64,000 bases of DNA from Georgenia sp. TF02-10 (GCF_022759505.1 NZ_CP094289.1:1426001-1490000), one strand, 5' to 3'. Counted from the stretch's first letter, positions 47,351 to 58,888 are shown. Translations and numbers: made by a program. Notes: generated by a model not told the origin, from the sequence alone.

Positions 47351-48004
47351 CGCGACCAGGTCCAGGTCCGGGGGCAGCAGCCGGACCACCGCCCGGGCGC
47401 CGAGCAGCCGCATCGGGTCCAGGTAGGTGTCCCGCCCGGTGCGGGCCCCGAAGTGCAGGCAGGTGGTCAGCGTCCACACCGGGCAGTGCCCGGCCACCAG
47501 GTGCCCGAGCGTCTCGCCCGCCCTCACCCGCTGCCCGGCGACGACGGCCGGCTCGACCGGCTCGTAGGTGGTGCGGATCCCGTCGGGGTGGTCCACCGAG
47601 ACCACCGGCCGGCCGGCGACCATGCCGGCGAACGCGACCACGCCGTCGCCGGCCGCGAGCACCGCCGAGCCCTCCGCCGCCTCCAGGTCGACGCCGCGGT
47701 GCCCGGCGAGCCACCGCTCGGCCGGCGGGGCGAAGTCCCGCACCAGGGCCGCCTCCTCGCCGGTGGGCCACCGGTAGCGCGGCGCGCGACGCCCGGACGC
47801 CTCCGGGCCGCCCGGGCCCGGGCCGGGCGGTGCGGGCTGGGCCACGGCGGCGGGGCCGGCCGGGCCGGCGAGCGCCGCGCCGGCGGCCGGCGGGCCTGAT
47901 CGTGCGCATCGCGCAGGGCTCCGGGACGAGGCCGCGACGGCCACCGCCAGCGCGGCGGCCGCGGCGGCGGCGAGCAGGGTCAGGAGCGTGCGCGGAGCGA
48001 TCAT
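47345..48004 (-). CDS. Secreted M23-family (LytM-like) peptidase
   Basis: A 219-residue protein with an N-terminal signal or anchor helix (MIAPRTLLTLLAAAAAAALA) and a Pro/Gly-rich linker. The M23 domain has HRGVDLEAAEGSAVLAAGDG (His and Asp zinc ligands) and LHFGARTGRDTYLDPM. The HxH motif that normally ends the site appears as CLHFGA, with only one His, so catalysis may be weak or the protein may be a non-enzymatic LytM activator. It is divergent from rpsB. Confidence 0.85.
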   Translation of the reverse strand: MIAPRTLLTLLAAAAAAALAVAVAASSRSPARCARSGPPAAGAALAGPAGPAAVAQPAPPGPGPGGPEASGRRAPRYRWPTGEEAALVRDFAPPAERWLAGHRGVDLEAAEGSAVLAAGDGVVAFAGMVAGRPVVSVDHPDGIRTTYEPVEPAVVAGQRVRAGETLGHLVAGHCPVWTLTTCLHFGARTGRDTYLDPMRLLGARAVVRLLPPDLDLVAR

Positions 48005-48158
48005 CGCCCCACGGTGGCGCGGCCGGTGCCGGTGGTGCCGGGCGATGGCCGCGGGCTGTGGAGAGCCGGGCAGGAGCGGCGGCCTGAGGACGGCCGCCCC
48101 GCGCCCCCCGGACGCCCGCGCCGCCGCGCCCCCCGGGCGGTCCCACCGGGGCATCCGG

Positions 48159-48395
48159 TAGCATGGCCACCGCAGCCGGCACCCGTCGGCTGATATCGCG
48201 TGCCCGCACCCCCGTCCAGCCCCGGCCCCGCCGGCGGCCTTGCGGGGCGGCCCGCCGTCGGTCCCGTGCCTGGCACGGGCGGCCGGGACGCCGCGGGCAC
48301 CAGGGAGCAGCAGCTCAGAACCGAGAACCCGGGCCCTGGCCTCGCGAGGCCGGGCCCCCACGGCGTGCGGGACCCGCACGCGGAAGGGACGCGCC
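48159..48395 (+). promoter_or_regulatory. rpsB promoter and long structured leader
   Basis: TAGCAT (48159-48164) is a likely -10, with start near 48171 and a leader of about 225 nt. It contains a strong hairpin: GGGCCC and GGCCTCG at 48331-48344 against CGAGGCC and GGGCCC at 48345-48357. Leaders regulating rpsB are known in several phyla; identity with any of them was not established. Confidence 0.45.
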
Positions 48396-49403
<1,008 letters not shown>

Positions 49404-49430
49404 GCACGAACCACGAGAGGATCACCATCG

Positions 49431-50276
49431 ATGGCGAACTACACCGCCGCTGACATCAGGACCCTGCGCGAGAGGACCGGCGCGGGCATGCTCGACGTGA
49501 AGCGGGCCCTCGAGGAGGCCGACGGCGACCAGGACCGGGCGCAGGAGATCATCCGCGTCAAGGGCCTCAAGGGCGTCGCCAAGCGCGAGGGCCGCGCCGC
49601 CGCCGAGGGCCTCGTCGCGATCGACGTCGTGCCCACCCCGGACGGGGAGGGCGAGACCGGGGTGATGGTCGAGGTCAACTCCGAGACGGACTTCGTCGCG
49701 AAGAACCAGACCTTCATCTCCTTCGCCGACCGGGTCCTCGCCGCCGCCGTCGCCTCCGGCGCGCGGGACGTCGACGCGCTGCTCGCCGCCGACTCCGACG
49801 GCGTCGGCGTGCAGTCCGTCGTCGACGACGTCGCCGCGACCCTGGGCGAGAAGATTCAGGTCCGCCGCCTCGCCCGGGTCTCCGGGCAGAAGGTGGCCAG
49901 CTACCTGCACCGCACCGCCAAGGACCTGCCCCCGGCGGTCGGGGTGCTGGTCGCCACCGACGCGGCCGGCGCGGACGTGGCCCACGACGTGGCCCTGCAC
50001 GTCGCGGCCTACTCCCCGACCTACCTCTCCCGGGAGGAGGTGCCCGCCGAGACGGTCGCCGACGAGCGCCGCATCGCCGAGGACACCGCCCGCAACGAGG
50101 GCAAGCCGGAGGGCGCGCTGCCCAAGATCATCGAGGGCCGGCTGAACGGCTTCTTCAAGGAGAACTGCCTGCTGGACCAGGCGTTCGCCAAGGACCCGAA
50201 GAAGACCGTCGGCCAGGTCGTCCGCGAGGCGGGCGGCACGGTCACCGGCTTCGCCCGGTTCCGCGTCGGGGCCTGA
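49431..50276 (+). CDS. tsf: Translation elongation factor Ts
   Basis: Guanine exchange factor for EF-Tu. It has 281 residues with the TDVPF-like N-terminal UBA block ([20 protein letters not shown]) and the core signature [13 protein letters not shown]. The order rpsB-tsf-pyrH-frr is conserved. A hairpin follows the stop. Confidence 0.97.
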   Translation: MANYTAADIRTLRERTGAGMLDVKRALEEADGDQDRAQEIIRVKGLKGVAKREGRAAAEGLVAIDVVPTPDGEGETGVMVEVNSETDFVAKNQTFISFADRVLAAAVASGARDVDALLAADSDGVGVQSVVDDVAATLGEKIQVRRLARVSGQKVASYLHRTAKDLPPAVGVLVATDAAGADVAHDVALHVAAYSPTYLSREEVPAETVADERRIAEDTARNEGKPEGALPKIIEGRLNGFFKENCLLDQAFAKDPKKTVGQVVREAGGTVTGFARFRVGA

Positions 50277-50286
50277 CCCCGCCGTC

Positions 50287-50320
50287 CGGTGGCCCCGGCC
50301 CGCTCGGGCCGGGGCCACCG
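50287..50320 (+). terminator. Terminator hairpin after tsf
   Basis: A perfect 15-bp stem, CGGTGGCCCCGGCCC (50287-50301) with its complement (50306-50320), and GCTC loop. Confidence 0.8.
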
Positions 50321-50457
50321 GCGCGCCGCCGCCCGTCGGCCGCGCACCCGCCGGCGCCCGTCGGCCGCGCACCCGCCGGAGACCCGGCCGCCCGGCCGGA
50401 GCCGCGCCGGCCAGCCCCCGCCCCCGCCCCGCCACCGCCCGAGCCCGCAGGAGTGAG

Positions 50458-51210
50458 ATGACCGACCAGCGCAACCCCGACCGCCGGCGCCGGGTGCTCC
50501 TGAAGCTCTCCGGGGAGGTCTTCGGCGGCGGCAAGGTAGGGCTGGACGCCGACGTCGTCGCCGCCGTGGCCCGGGAGATCGCCGAGGCCGTGACCACCGG
50601 CGTGGAGGTCGCCGTCGTCGTCGGCGGGGGGAACTTCTTCCGCGGCGCCGAGCTCTCCCAGCGCGGCATCGACCGCTCCCGGGCGGACTACATGGGCATG
50701 CTCGGCACGGTCATGAACGCCCTGGCCCTGCAGGACTTCCTCGAGCAGGCCGGGGTGCGCACCCGGGTGCAGACCGCCATCACCATGGGCCAGGTCGCCG
50801 AGCCGTACATCCCGCTGCGCGCCATCCGGCACCTGGAGAAGGGCCGCGTCGTCGTGTTCGGCGCCGGCGCCGGGATGCCGTTCTTCTCCACCGACACCGT
50901 CGCCGCCCAGCGGGCCCTGGAGACCCACTGCACCGAGCTGCTGGTCGGGAAGAACGGCGTCGACGGCGTCTACACCGCCGACCCGCGGCTGGACCCCACC
51001 GCCACCCGGCTGGACCACCTCACCTACGCCGAGGCGATCAGCAAGGGCCTGCGGGTGGTCGACGCCGCCGCGTTCAGCCTGTGCCAGGAGAACGGCCTGA
51101 CCATGCGCGTCTTCGGCATGGCCGCCCCGGGCAACGTGGCCCGCGCGCTGCGGGGTGAGAGGATCGGGACGCTCGTGACCGCCCACCAGAACCAAGGAGT
51201 GACGCCGTGA
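50458..51210 (+). CDS. pyrH: Uridylate kinase
   Basis: UMP kinase of the amino-acid-kinase fold, hexameric, GTP-activated in many bacteria. It has 250 residues: [45 protein letters not shown]. The 181-bp gap after tsf contains a terminator, so pyrH probably has its own promoter, which I could not pinpoint. It overlaps frr by four bases. Confidence 0.96.
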   Translation: MTDQRNPDRRRRVLLKLSGEVFGGGKVGLDADVVAAVAREIAEAVTTGVEVAVVVGGGNFFRGAELSQRGIDRSRADYMGMLGTVMNALALQDFLEQAGVRTRVQTAITMGQVAEPYIPLRAIRHLEKGRVVVFGAGAGMPFFSTDTVAAQRALETHCTELLVGKNGVDGVYTADPRLDPTATRLDHLTYAEAISKGLRVVDAAAFSLCQENGLTMRVFGMAAPGNVARALRGERIGTLVTAHQNQGVTP

Positions 51211-51764
51211 TCGACGACGCCCTGCTCGAGGCCGAGGAGAAGATGGACCGGGCCGTGGAGGTGGCCCGGGAGGAGATGGGCCACATCCGCACCGGCCGGG
51301 CCAACGCCGGCATGTTCAACCCCATCCTCGTCGACTACTACGGCGCCCCCACCCCGCTCCAGCAGCTCGCCGGGATCACCATCCCCGAGGCCCGCACCGT
51401 CCTGGTCACCCCCTACGACCGCTCCTCCACCCAGGCCATCGTCAAGGCGCTGCGCGAGTCCGACCTCGGCGTCAACCCCACCGACGACGGCCACGTCATC
51501 CGCGTCGTCCTGCCGGCCCTGACCCAGGAGCGGCGCCGGGACTACGTCCGGCTCGCCAAGGCCCGCGGCGAGGAGGCCCGCATCGCCATCCGCGCAGTGC
51601 GCCGCCGCGCCAAGGAGGAGCTCGACCGCATCGCCCGGGACGGCGACGCCGGCCAGGACGAGGTGGACCGCGCCGAGAAGGAGCTCGAGGCGCTGACCCG
51701 CCGACACGTGGACGTCGTCGAGAAGATCCTCGACGCCAAGGAGACCGAGCTGCTCGAGGTCTGA
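51207..51764 (+). CDS. frr: Ribosome recycling factor
   Basis: Splits post-termination ribosomes with EF-G. It has 185 residues, the normal length. Motifs are [34 protein letters not shown], and [20 protein letters not shown]. It starts at GTG 51207, overlapping pyrH. Confidence 0.97.
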   Translation: MIDDALLEAEEKMDRAVEVAREEMGHIRTGRANAGMFNPILVDYYGAPTPLQQLAGITIPEARTVLVTPYDRSSTQAIVKALRESDLGVNPTDDGHVIRVVLPALTQERRRDYVRLAKARGEEARIAIRAVRRRAKEELDRIARDGDAGQDEVDRAEKELEALTRRHVDVVEKILDAKETELLEV

Positions 51765-51766
51765 GC

Positions 51767-52717
51767 GTGACCGCGCCGCCCGACCCGCCCGAGCCCCTCC
51801 CCGGCGCCGTCCAGCGCCTGCGCGAGGCCCGCCGTCGTGCCCGCTCGGCGCTCGTCGAGCCGGCCCCGCCCACCCCGCGGGACCCGGTCCCGCCGCCGGG
51901 CCGGGCCGGGCGCAACCTGCCCGCCGCGGTCGGCGTCGGCCTGGTCCTGCTCGCCCTGGTCGCGGCCACCCTGTTCGTCCGCCGCGAGGCCTTCGTCGCC
52001 CTCGTCGTGCTGGCCACCGGCGGGGCGCTGTGGGAGCTGGCCCGCGCCGTCGCCCAGCGCGGCATCGCCGTGCCGCTGCCCCCGCTGTGGGTGGGCGCGG
52101 TGGGCATCGCGGTCGCCGCCTGGGTCGGCGGCGCCCCGGCCATGCTGATGGCCTTCGTCCTCACCGCCGGCGGGGTGTTCCTCTGGCGGGTGCTCGACGG
52201 CGGGGGGCTGGCCGCCGTCCGGGACGCCGCGGCCGGGATCTTCGCCGCCGCCTACGTGCCCTACCTGGCCGGGTTCGCGGTGCTGCTGCTGCGGATGGAG
52301 GACGGGGCGTGGCTGGTGGCCACCTTCCTGCTGGTCGCCATCGCTAACGACACCGGCGGGTACGCCGCCGGGGTCCTCCTCGGCCGGACGCCGATGGCGC
52401 CGTCGATCAGCCCGAAGAAGTCCTGGGAGGGGCTGGCCGGGTCGGTGCTGCTGGCCGCCGCCGTCGGCGTGGTCCTGACGACGGCGGCCCTGGCGCTGCC
52501 GTGGTGGGTCGGCGCCGGGCTGGGGGTGGCCGCCGTCGCCGCCGCGACCACCGGGGACCTGGCCGAGTCGCTGCTCAAGCGGGACCTGGGGCTGAAGGAC
52601 ATGGGGTCGCTGCTGCCCGGGCACGGGGGGATCATGGACCGGCTGGACTCGATGCTGGCGTCCGCGCCGGTGTGCTACGTCATCCTCGGGGCGGCGACCG
52701 GCGGGCTGACCTTCTGA
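51767..52717 (+). CDS. cdsA: Phosphatidate cytidylyltransferase
   Basis: Makes CDP-diacylglycerol, the precursor of all phospholipids. It has 316 residues with a cytoplasmic N-terminus of about 50 and some eight helices. The CDP-transferase signature [20 protein letters not shown] followed by GIMDRLDS is complete. It starts at GTG 51767, two bases after frr. Confidence 0.96.
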   Translation: MTAPPDPPEPLPGAVQRLREARRRARSALVEPAPPTPRDPVPPPGRAGRNLPAAVGVGLVLLALVAATLFVRREAFVALVVLATGGALWELARAVAQRGIAVPLPPLWVGAVGIAVAAWVGGAPAMLMAFVLTAGGVFLWRVLDGGGLAAVRDAAAGIFAAAYVPYLAGFAVLLLRMEDGAWLVATFLLVAIANDTGGYAAGVLLGRTPMAPSISPKKSWEGLAGSVLLAAAVGVVLTTAALALPWWVGAGLGVAAVAAATTGDLAESLLKRDLGLKDMGSLLPGHGGIMDRLDSMLASAPVCYVILGAATGGLTF

Positions 52718-52733
52718 GAGGATGACGGGCGTC

Positions 52734-53921
52734 ATGGAGCACACCACCGCGCCGGTCCAGGTCCGGCCCGCCCACGAGGCCGGCCCGGGCCCGCGGCCCA
52801 CGCTGTCCTTCACCGCCCGCCGGCGCGGGAAGCCGCCCCGGCACCTGGCCGACCTCACCCCCGCCGAGCGGGCCGGCGCCGTCGCCGAGCTCGGGCTGCC
52901 GGCCTTCCGGGCCGACCAGCTCGCCCGGCACTACTTCGGCCACCTCACCCGGGACCCGGACCGGATGACCGACCTGCCGGCCGCGGACCGGGCCGCCCTC
53001 GCCGGCGCGCTGCTGCCGGACCTGGTCACCCGGGTCCGGGACCTCACCGCCGACGGCGGCACCACGGTGAAGTCGCTGTGGCGGCTGCACGACGCCGCGA
53101 TGGTGGAGTCGGTGCTCATGCGCTACCCCGGGCGGACCACCCTGTGCGTGTCCTCCCAGGCCGGCTGCGGGATGGCCTGCCCGTTCTGCGCCACCGGCCA
53201 GCAGGGCCTGACCCGCAACCTGTCCACCGCCGAGATCGTCGAGCAGGTCCGCCTGGCCGCGCGGGCCTGCCGGGACGGGGACCTGGCCGGCGGCCCGACC
53301 CGGCTACGCAACGTCGTGTTCATGGGCATGGGCGAGCCGCTGGCCAACTACCGGGCCGTCCTCGGCGCCGTCCGGGCCATCGTCGCCCCCGCCCCGGCCG
53401 GGCTGGGGCTCTCCGCCCGCAACGTCACCGTCTCCACCGTCGGGCTGGTCCCCGCGATCGACCGGCTCGCCGCCGAGGGCCTGCCGGTCACCCTGGCGGT
53501 GTCCCTGCACGCCCCCGACGACGCCCTGCGGGACGAGCTGATCCCGATTAACTCCCGCTGGAAGGTCGGGGAGCTCCTCGACGCCGCGCACCGGTACTTC
53601 ACCGCCACGGGGCGCCGGGTGAGCATCGAGTACGCCCTGATCAAGGACATGAACGACCACGCCTGGCGCGCCCAGCTGCTCGCCGACGAGCTCCTCGCCC
53701 GCGGCCGCGGCTGGGTGCACGTCAACCCCATCCCGCTCAACCCGACCCCCGGGTCGATCTGGACGGCGAGCGAGCCGGCGGTCGCGGCGGAGTTCGTCGC
53801 CACCCTGCGGCGCGCCGGGATCCCGACCACGGTGCGGGACACCCGGGGCAGCGACATCGACGGCGCGTGCGGGCAGCTGGCGGCGGAGGTCCTGGTGGCC
53901 CCGGGGCAGGAGCGCCGATGA
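52734..53921 (+). CDS. rlmN: Dual-specificity 23S rRNA/tRNA adenine-C2 methyltransferase RlmN
   Basis: Radical SAM enzyme methylating A2503 of 23S rRNA and A37 of some tRNAs. It has 395 residues. The cluster motif CxxxCxxC is in [17 protein letters not shown] (Cys145, 149, 152). [10 protein letters not shown] and the C-terminal catalytic Cys in [10 protein letters not shown] are present. ATG 52734 is preferred because the alternative ATG 52722 has the AGAGG only one base away. The stop overlaps the next gene. Confidence 0.94.
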   Translation: MEHTTAPVQVRPAHEAGPGPRPTLSFTARRRGKPPRHLADLTPAERAGAVAELGLPAFRADQLARHYFGHLTRDPDRMTDLPAADRAALAGALLPDLVTRVRDLTADGGTTVKSLWRLHDAAMVESVLMRYPGRTTLCVSSQAGCGMACPFCATGQQGLTRNLSTAEIVEQVRLAARACRDGDLAGGPTRLRNVVFMGMGEPLANYRAVLGAVRAIVAPAPAGLGLSARNVTVSTVGLVPAIDRLAAEGLPVTLAVSLHAPDDALRDELIPINSRWKVGELLDAAHRYFTATGRRVSIEYALIKDMNDHAWRAQLLADELLARGRGWVHVNPIPLNPTPGSIWTASEPAVAAEFVATLRRAGIPTTVRDTRGSDIDGACGQLAAEVLVAPGQERR

Positions 53922-54682
53922 CCACGATGTTCCCGACGGCCGGCCGGGCCCGGCTCGGGTACGACCGGGAGCAGGTCGAGGAGTTCTTCGCCCGGGCCCG
54001 CGCGGCGTATGAGGCCGGCGACAGCCGGGTGGGCGACGGCGAGACCGGGGCCGGCGGGGCCGGGGCCAGCGCGGTCGGCGACGGTGCCCGGGCCGGGGCC
54101 AGCCCGGCCGGCCGGGCCGCGGCCGGCGACGAGGACGCCGGTGCCGGCGACGACGCCCGGCCGACCGGTGGCGACGACGGCCGGCCGACCGGTGGCGACG
54201 ACGGCCGGCCGGCGGGCGGCGACGCCCGGCCGGCGGGGGACGACCGGCTGGACGCGGACGACGTGCGCGGCGCCGCGTTCGACCTGGTGCGCGACGGGTA
54301 CGCGACCGCCGCGGTGGACGGCGCGCTGGACCGGCTGGAGGCCGCGTTCGTCCAGCGCCGGCGCAGCGCGTTCGTCGCCGCGCGCGGCGAGCAGGCCTGG
54401 ATGGACCGGGTCGCCGACCGGGCCACCACCCTCTACCCCCGCCTGCTGCGCCCCGCCGGGCAGCGCTTCGCCCCGCCGCCGTCGGGCCGGGGCTACGAGC
54501 GGGCCGCCGTCGACGCGCTGCTGGACCGGCTGATCGCCTACTTCGACGACGGCGGGGCGCTGACCTCCACCGAGCTGCGGACGGCGACGTTCCCCTCCGC
54601 CCGCGCGTCCCGCGCCTACCACGAGGGCACCGTGGACGCCTACCTCGACCGGGCCGTCGAGGTGCTGCTGGCGGTGGAGTGA
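53918..54682 (+). CDS. DivIVA-domain-repeat protein
   Basis: A 254-residue protein with three short DivIVA-type repeats, each GY...[25 protein letters not shown] at the N-terminus, [18 protein letters not shown] in the middle and [20 protein letters not shown] near the C-terminus. A Gly/Asp-rich disordered linker of about 80 residues with repeated GGDDGRPT separates the first two. The family may bind curved membrane or partners at septa or poles; function is untested. It is wedged between rlmN and dxr by ATGA and GTGA overlaps. Confidence 0.82.
   Translation: MTTMFPTAGRARLGYDREQVEEFFARARAAYEAGDSRVGDGETGAGGAGASAVGDGARAGASPAGRAAAGDEDAGAGDDARPTGGDDGRPTGGDDGRPAGGDARPAGDDRLDADDVRGAAFDLVRDGYATAAVDGALDRLEAAFVQRRRSAFVAARGEQAWMDRVADRATTLYPRLLRPAGQRFAPPPSGRGYERAAVDALLDRLIAYFDDGGALTSTELRTATFPSARASRAYHEGTVDAYLDRAVEVLLAVE
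54163..54210 (+). repeat. 24-bp in-frame repeat in the DivIVA-domain gene
   Basis: Two identical 24-bp units (54163-54186 and 54187-54210), with degenerate copies on both sides, encode the repeating TGGDDGRP linker. Confidence 0.85.
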
Positions 54683-55974
54683 CGGTGCGTCCCACCGACC
54701 TGGTCCTGCTCGGTTCCACCGGCTCGATCGGCACCCAGGCCCTCGACGTCGTCGCCGCGGCGCCGCCGGGGACCTTCCGGGTGCGGGCGCTGGCCGCCGG
54801 CGGGGGGAACCTGGCCCTGCTCGCCGAGCAGGCGCTCGCCCACGACGTCCCCGTGCTGGCCGTGGCGAGCGCCGACCCGGCGGTGCCCGGCCGGCTGCGC
54901 GAGCTGCTCGCCGACGAGCGGGCCCGCACCGGCCGCGCCGACGGGCCCGAGCCGGAGATCCGCACCGGCCCGGACGCGGTGACCGAGGTCGCCGGCTCGC
55001 TCGGGCCGGCGGCGGGCCCGGCGGCCGGCGGGGACGGGCGCCGCGCCGTTGTCCTCAACGGCATCACCGGCTCGGTCGGGCTGGCGCCCACCCTGGCGGC
55101 GCTGCGTTCCGGGGCGACCCTCGCCCTGGCCAACAAGGAGTCCCTGGTGGTCGGCGGGGCCCTTGTCAAGGCCGCCCAGCAGCGGCCCGGCCAGGTGGTC
55201 CCGGTGGACTCCGAGCACTCCGCGCTCGCCCAGGCGCTGCGCGCCGGCCGGCACGAGAAGGGGATGACCGCCGACGTCGTCACCGGCCGCACCGAGGTCC
55301 GCCGGCTGGTGCTGACCGCCTCCGGCGGGCCGTTCCGCGGCGCCACCCGCGACCGGCTCGCCCGGGTCACCCCCGCCCAGGCCCTCGCCCACCCGACCTG
55401 GACCATGGGTCCGGTGGTGACCGTGAACTCCGCGACCCTGGTCAACAAGGGCCTGGAGCTCATCGAGGCGCACCTGCTCTTCGACGTCCCCGTCCCCGAC
55501 ATCACCGTCGTGGTCCACCCGCAGTCGGTGGTGCACTCCATGGTGGAGTTCCACGACGGGTCCACCGTCGCCCAGGCCTCCCCGCCGGACATGCACCTGC
55601 CCATCGCGCTCGGGCTGACCTGGCCGGACCGCGCCGTCGGGGTGGCGGCGCCGTGCGCCTGGGACCAGGCCACCGCCTGGACGTTCGAGCCGCTCGACGA
55701 CGCCACCTTCCCGGCGGTCGGGCTCGCCCGGTCGGCCGCCACCGCCTCGCCCAGCCACCCGGCGGTGCTCAACGCGGCGAACGAGCAGTGCGTCGCGGCG
55801 TTCCTCCAGGGCCGGCTGACCTACCTCGGCATCACCGACGTCGTCCAGGAGGTCCTCGCCGCGTACAGCCCGCCGCCCGCGGGCCCCGGCGGCGCGCTCG
55901 CGCTGGCGGACGTCCTCGGCGCCGAGGAGTGGGCGCGGGCCCGCGCCGAGGAGCTCATCGCCCGCCGCGGCTGA
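54679..55974 (+). CDS. dxr: 1-deoxy-D-xylulose 5-phosphate reductoisomerase
   Basis: Second step of the MEP isoprenoid pathway (NADPH- and metal-dependent). It has 431 residues. The NADPH loop is [16 protein letters not shown]. Also present are [26 protein letters not shown], the metal/substrate block [19 protein letters not shown], and HPTWTMG. An Ala/Gly-rich insertion near residues 105-125 lengthens it slightly. ispG lies 3 kb downstream. Confidence 0.96.
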   Translation: MTVRPTDLVLLGSTGSIGTQALDVVAAAPPGTFRVRALAAGGGNLALLAEQALAHDVPVLAVASADPAVPGRLRELLADERARTGRADGPEPEIRTGPDAVTEVAGSLGPAAGPAAGGDGRRAVVLNGITGSVGLAPTLAALRSGATLALANKESLVVGGALVKAAQQRPGQVVPVDSEHSALAQALRAGRHEKGMTADVVTGRTEVRRLVLTASGGPFRGATRDRLARVTPAQALAHPTWTMGPVVTVNSATLVNKGLELIEAHLLFDVPVPDITVVVHPQSVVHSMVEFHDGSTVAQASPPDMHLPIALGLTWPDRAVGVAAPCAWDQATAWTFEPLDDATFPAVGLARSAATASPSHPAVLNAANEQCVAAFLQGRLTYLGITDVVQEVLAAYSPPPAGPGGALALADVLGAEEWARARAEELIARRG

Positions 55975-56194
55975 GGAGCAGCACCGATGTCGGAGACCTC
56001 GTCACCCATGGCGCTCCTGGCCGCCCGCCTCGTGGGTCCTGCCGGTTTCTCTCCATCCTCGACGCCCTCGCGCCGATGGCTGACGACGCGGTGACCGTGG
56101 CAGCGGACTCGCTCGCCGATGCGCTTTCCGGCCTCAGCGCCGAGGCGCGCGTCGCACGGCGTCTGCGCGTCTCACGGCGTCTGGTCGGCGCACC
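55975..56194. other. Gap between dxr and the EamA gene
   Basis: 220 bp. A short direct repeat (gcgtcgcacggcgtctg / gcgtctcacggcgtctg at about 56149-56181) lies just before the EamA start. Short frames exist but none is recognisable. It may be a junction of the inserted EamA gene. Confidence 0.4.
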
Positions 56195-57088
56195 GTGATC
56201 GGCCGGCGCACGACCGAGGTCCCGCCGTGGTCGATGGCGGTTGCGGCGATGCTCGCCGTGCAGCTCGCCAACGCGCTGTCGGTGAGCGTGATCGACCAGG
56301 TCGGGGCGGCAGGGACGGCTTGGCTGCGGATGAGCTTCGGGGTGGTCTTCCTCTGGGTGATCGCCCGCCCGGCGGTCCGTTCCGTCCGCCGGCGGGACGT
56401 CCCGGCGCTGCTCGCGCTCGGCGTGGTCACCGGGTTCATGGCGACGTTCTTCCTCACCGCGGTCGAACGCATCCCGCTCGGCACGGCCGTCGCGATCGAG
56501 TTTCTCGGCCCGCTCACGGTGGCGGGCCTGATGAGCAAGCGCCGAGGGGCGCGCGTGTGGCCGGTGCTGGCCTTCGTCGGCGTCGTGCTGCTGACCGAGC
56601 CCTGGCACGGGGAGATCGACCTCGCCGGTGTCGGGTTCGCCCTCGCCGCCGGATGCTGCTGGGGCCTGTACAACCTCCTCACCCAGCACGTCGGTGACCG
56701 GTTCTCCGGCATCAGCGGGCTCTCGCTCACGATCCCGGTCGCCGCCCTCGCCACGCTGCCGGTCGGCCTCCCGCAAGTCATCACCGGGAGCTTCACCTGG
56801 TGGGTCCTGCCCGCGGCAGCGGGGATCGCGCTGCTCACGCCGGTGATCGCGTTCGGGCTCGAGATGCTCGCCCTGCGCCGGATGACCCACACCGCGTTCG
56901 GCACGCTGCTGTCCATCGAGCCAGCCTTCGGCATCCTCATCGGCCTGCTCGTGCTCGCCCAGACCCCCACGATCGTGCAGCTGATCGGCATCACCCTCGT
57001 CGTCGTGGCGGGAACGGCCGCGCAGCGAGGTGGGGCCCGCGCTGCCGACCCCTTCCGAGCCAGGACCACGACGACGGAAGGCGCATGA
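56195..57088 (+). CDS. EamA-family (RhtA-like) drug/metabolite exporter
   Basis: A 297-residue inner-membrane protein with ten helices and two EamA repeats. The first repeat contains ERIPLGTAVAIEFLGPLTVA and the second ALRRMTHTAFGTLLSIEPAF. This resembles RhtA threonine/homoserine exporters; the substrate is unknown. Codon use is a little less GC-extreme than in neighbours, and it separates dxr from rseP, which are usually adjacent, suggesting later insertion. It starts at GTG 56195. Confidence 0.88.
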   Translation: MIGRRTTEVPPWSMAVAAMLAVQLANALSVSVIDQVGAAGTAWLRMSFGVVFLWVIARPAVRSVRRRDVPALLALGVVTGFMATFFLTAVERIPLGTAVAIEFLGPLTVAGLMSKRRGARVWPVLAFVGVVLLTEPWHGEIDLAGVGFALAAGCCWGLYNLLTQHVGDRFSGISGLSLTIPVAALATLPVGLPQVITGSFTWWVLPAAAGIALLTPVIAFGLEMLALRRMTHTAFGTLLSIEPAFGILIGLLVLAQTPTIVQLIGITLVVVAGTAAQRGGARAADPFRARTTTTEGA

Positions 57089-57406
57089 CCGCGACCCCGA
57101 GATGCGGTTCGAGTCGTCGAGACCCGGAACCTGACCTCCTCACCAGTCTCGATCGCTAGCCCCCACGTCCGGGCTCCACGGTGGCCGCACCGCGGCCCCG
57201 GCCACTGAGCCGAGCTGCCGCCGTCGGCCAGGAACCGGCGGCGCGGGCGCCGCGTTGTCCCCGCGGAGAGGCATGATGGACGCGGCACGGGCCGCCCCGT
57301 CAGGGGCGTCTCCCCGGGGCCCCGCCCGGGCCGTGACCGTGTCGCCGGTTGCCGCCCCGCCCGGCAGCGGCCGGAGCCAGACCCAGCCCAGGAAGGGAGG
57401 AGCCGC
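57089..57406. other. 318-bp region between EamA and rseP
   Basis: No gene recognised. CATGAT at 57272-57277 could be the rseP -10, giving a leader of about 120 nt with GGAAGGGAGGAG before GTG 57407. Confidence 0.45.
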
Positions 57407-58750
57407 GTGGAGTTCGTCGTCGGGGTGCTCATCCTCCTCGTGGGCCTCGTCGTCTCGATCGCGCTGCACGAGATCGGCCACCTCGTCCCCGCCAAGCGCT
57501 TCGGGGTGCTCGTGCCGCAGTACATGGTCGGCTTCGGCAAGACGCTGTGGTCCAGGACCGTGCGGGGGACCGAGTACGGCATCAAGGCGCTGCCGCTGGG
57601 CGGCTACGTCCGGATGGTCGGGATGTACCCCCCGGCGCGCCGGGCCGAGCGGACCCGCCCGGACGGCCGGCCCACCCTGGTGCAGGAGGCGCGCGCGGCC
57701 GCCCTCGAGGAGGTCCCGCCGGGCCAGGAGCACCGCACCTTCTACCGGCTGAGCGTGCCCCGCAAGCTGGTCGTCATGCTCGGCGGCCCGACGATGAACC
57801 TGCTCATCTCGGCGGTGCTGCTTGCCGTCATCGCGACCGGGCTCGGCGTGGGGCAGAACACCACGACGCTCGGCGCCGTCCAGGAGTGCCTGCCCGCCCA
57901 GACGACCGCCGCCGACGCCGACGACGCCGGCACCGCTGCCGGCACCGCGGAGTGCACCCCCGCCGACCCGGCCGCCCCCGGCGCGGCCGCCGGCCTGCGC
58001 CCGGGCGACCAGGTGCTGGCCTGGGGCGGGACGCCGGTGGACAGCTGGGCGGACATCTCGGCCGCGATCGCCGCCGGGCCCGCCGCCCCCACCGAGGTCA
58101 CCGTGGAGCGGGACGGGCAGCGCCTGACGCTCACCGTCACCCCGGCGCTGGCCGAGCGGCCCGTCCTCGGCGACGACGGCCAGCCGGTCCGGGGGGAGGA
58201 CGGGGAGGTCCGCACCGAGCAGCGGCCCTTCGTCGGGATCGGGCCGACCTTCGCCCTGGTCCGCCAGCCGCTGAGCGCGGTGCCCGGGCTGGTCTGGGAC
58301 ACCTTCACCGGCACCGTCGAGGTGCTGCTCACGCTGCCGCAGCGGCTCGTCGACATCGCCCAGGCCGCGTTCGGCGCCGAAGAGCGCGACCCCTCCGTCG
58401 TCGGGCTGGTCGGCGTCGGCCGGTTCGCCGGGGAGATCGCCTCGGTCGAGGGCGAGGGGTACGGGCTGGCCGAGCGGAGCGCCGACATGCTCTCCCTGCT
58501 CGTCTCGCTGAACATGGCCCTGTTCGTCTTCAACCTCATCCCGCTGCTGCCGCTGGACGGCGGGCACGTCGCCGGGGCGCTGTGGGAGGGTGGTCGGCGG
58601 GCGGTCGCCCGGGTGCGGGACCGGTCCGACCCCGGCCCGGTGGACACCGCCCGGATGCTGCCGGTGACCTACGCCGTCGTCGCCGTCATGCTGGGCATGA
58701 GCGTGCTGCTCGCCTACGCCGACATCGTCCGGCCGGTGACCCTCGGCTGA
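57407..58750 (+). CDS. rseP: RseP-type site-2 (M50) intramembrane metalloprotease
   Basis: Zinc protease cutting transmembrane segments of anti-sigma and other proteins (Rip1 in mycobacteria). It has 447 residues. The HEIGH zinc motif is at 21-25, in the first helix. A PDZ domain (about 185-260, GLRPGDQVLAWGGTPVDSW) follows. The second ligand motif is LLPLDGGHVAGAL. The loop before the PDZ is lengthened by an Ala/Asp/Thr-rich insertion. Its targets could include the membrane anti-sigma factor at 5969-7024, but nothing in sequence links them. Confidence 0.94.
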   Translation: MEFVVGVLILLVGLVVSIALHEIGHLVPAKRFGVLVPQYMVGFGKTLWSRTVRGTEYGIKALPLGGYVRMVGMYPPARRAERTRPDGRPTLVQEARAAALEEVPPGQEHRTFYRLSVPRKLVVMLGGPTMNLLISAVLLAVIATGLGVGQNTTTLGAVQECLPAQTTAADADDAGTAAGTAECTPADPAAPGAAAGLRPGDQVLAWGGTPVDSWADISAAIAAGPAAPTEVTVERDGQRLTLTVTPALAERPVLGDDGQPVRGEDGEVRTEQRPFVGIGPTFALVRQPLSAVPGLVWDTFTGTVEVLLTLPQRLVDIAQAAFGAEERDPSVVGLVGVGRFAGEIASVEGEGYGLAERSADMLSLLVSLNMALFVFNLIPLLPLDGGHVAGALWEGGRRAVARVRDRSDPGPVDTARMLPVTYAVVAVMLGMSVLLAYADIVRPVTLG

Positions 58751-58876
58751 CCGGTACGCGGCCGCCGTCGCCGGCCCCCGCCGTCGTCCGCGCCGGCGGC
58801 GTCAGGTGACCCACCGCCGTCGCCGGCCATGGCGCCCCTCACCCCCGACCGCCGGGTCCCGGCCGGGGCCGGGTGC

Positions 58877-58882
58877 GATACT
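58877..58882 (+). promoter_or_regulatory. Leaderless -10 (GATACT) for ispG
   Basis: GATACT, six bases (GGGCGG), GTG 58889. Nearly the same arrangement precedes ftsY. Confidence 0.5.
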
Positions 58883-58888
58883 GGGCGG

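Noticed and set aside
56086-56199. Short frame ahead of the EamA gene reading into it
   Set aside because: No recognisable family, and its end consists of a short direct repeat; treated as a junction sequence.
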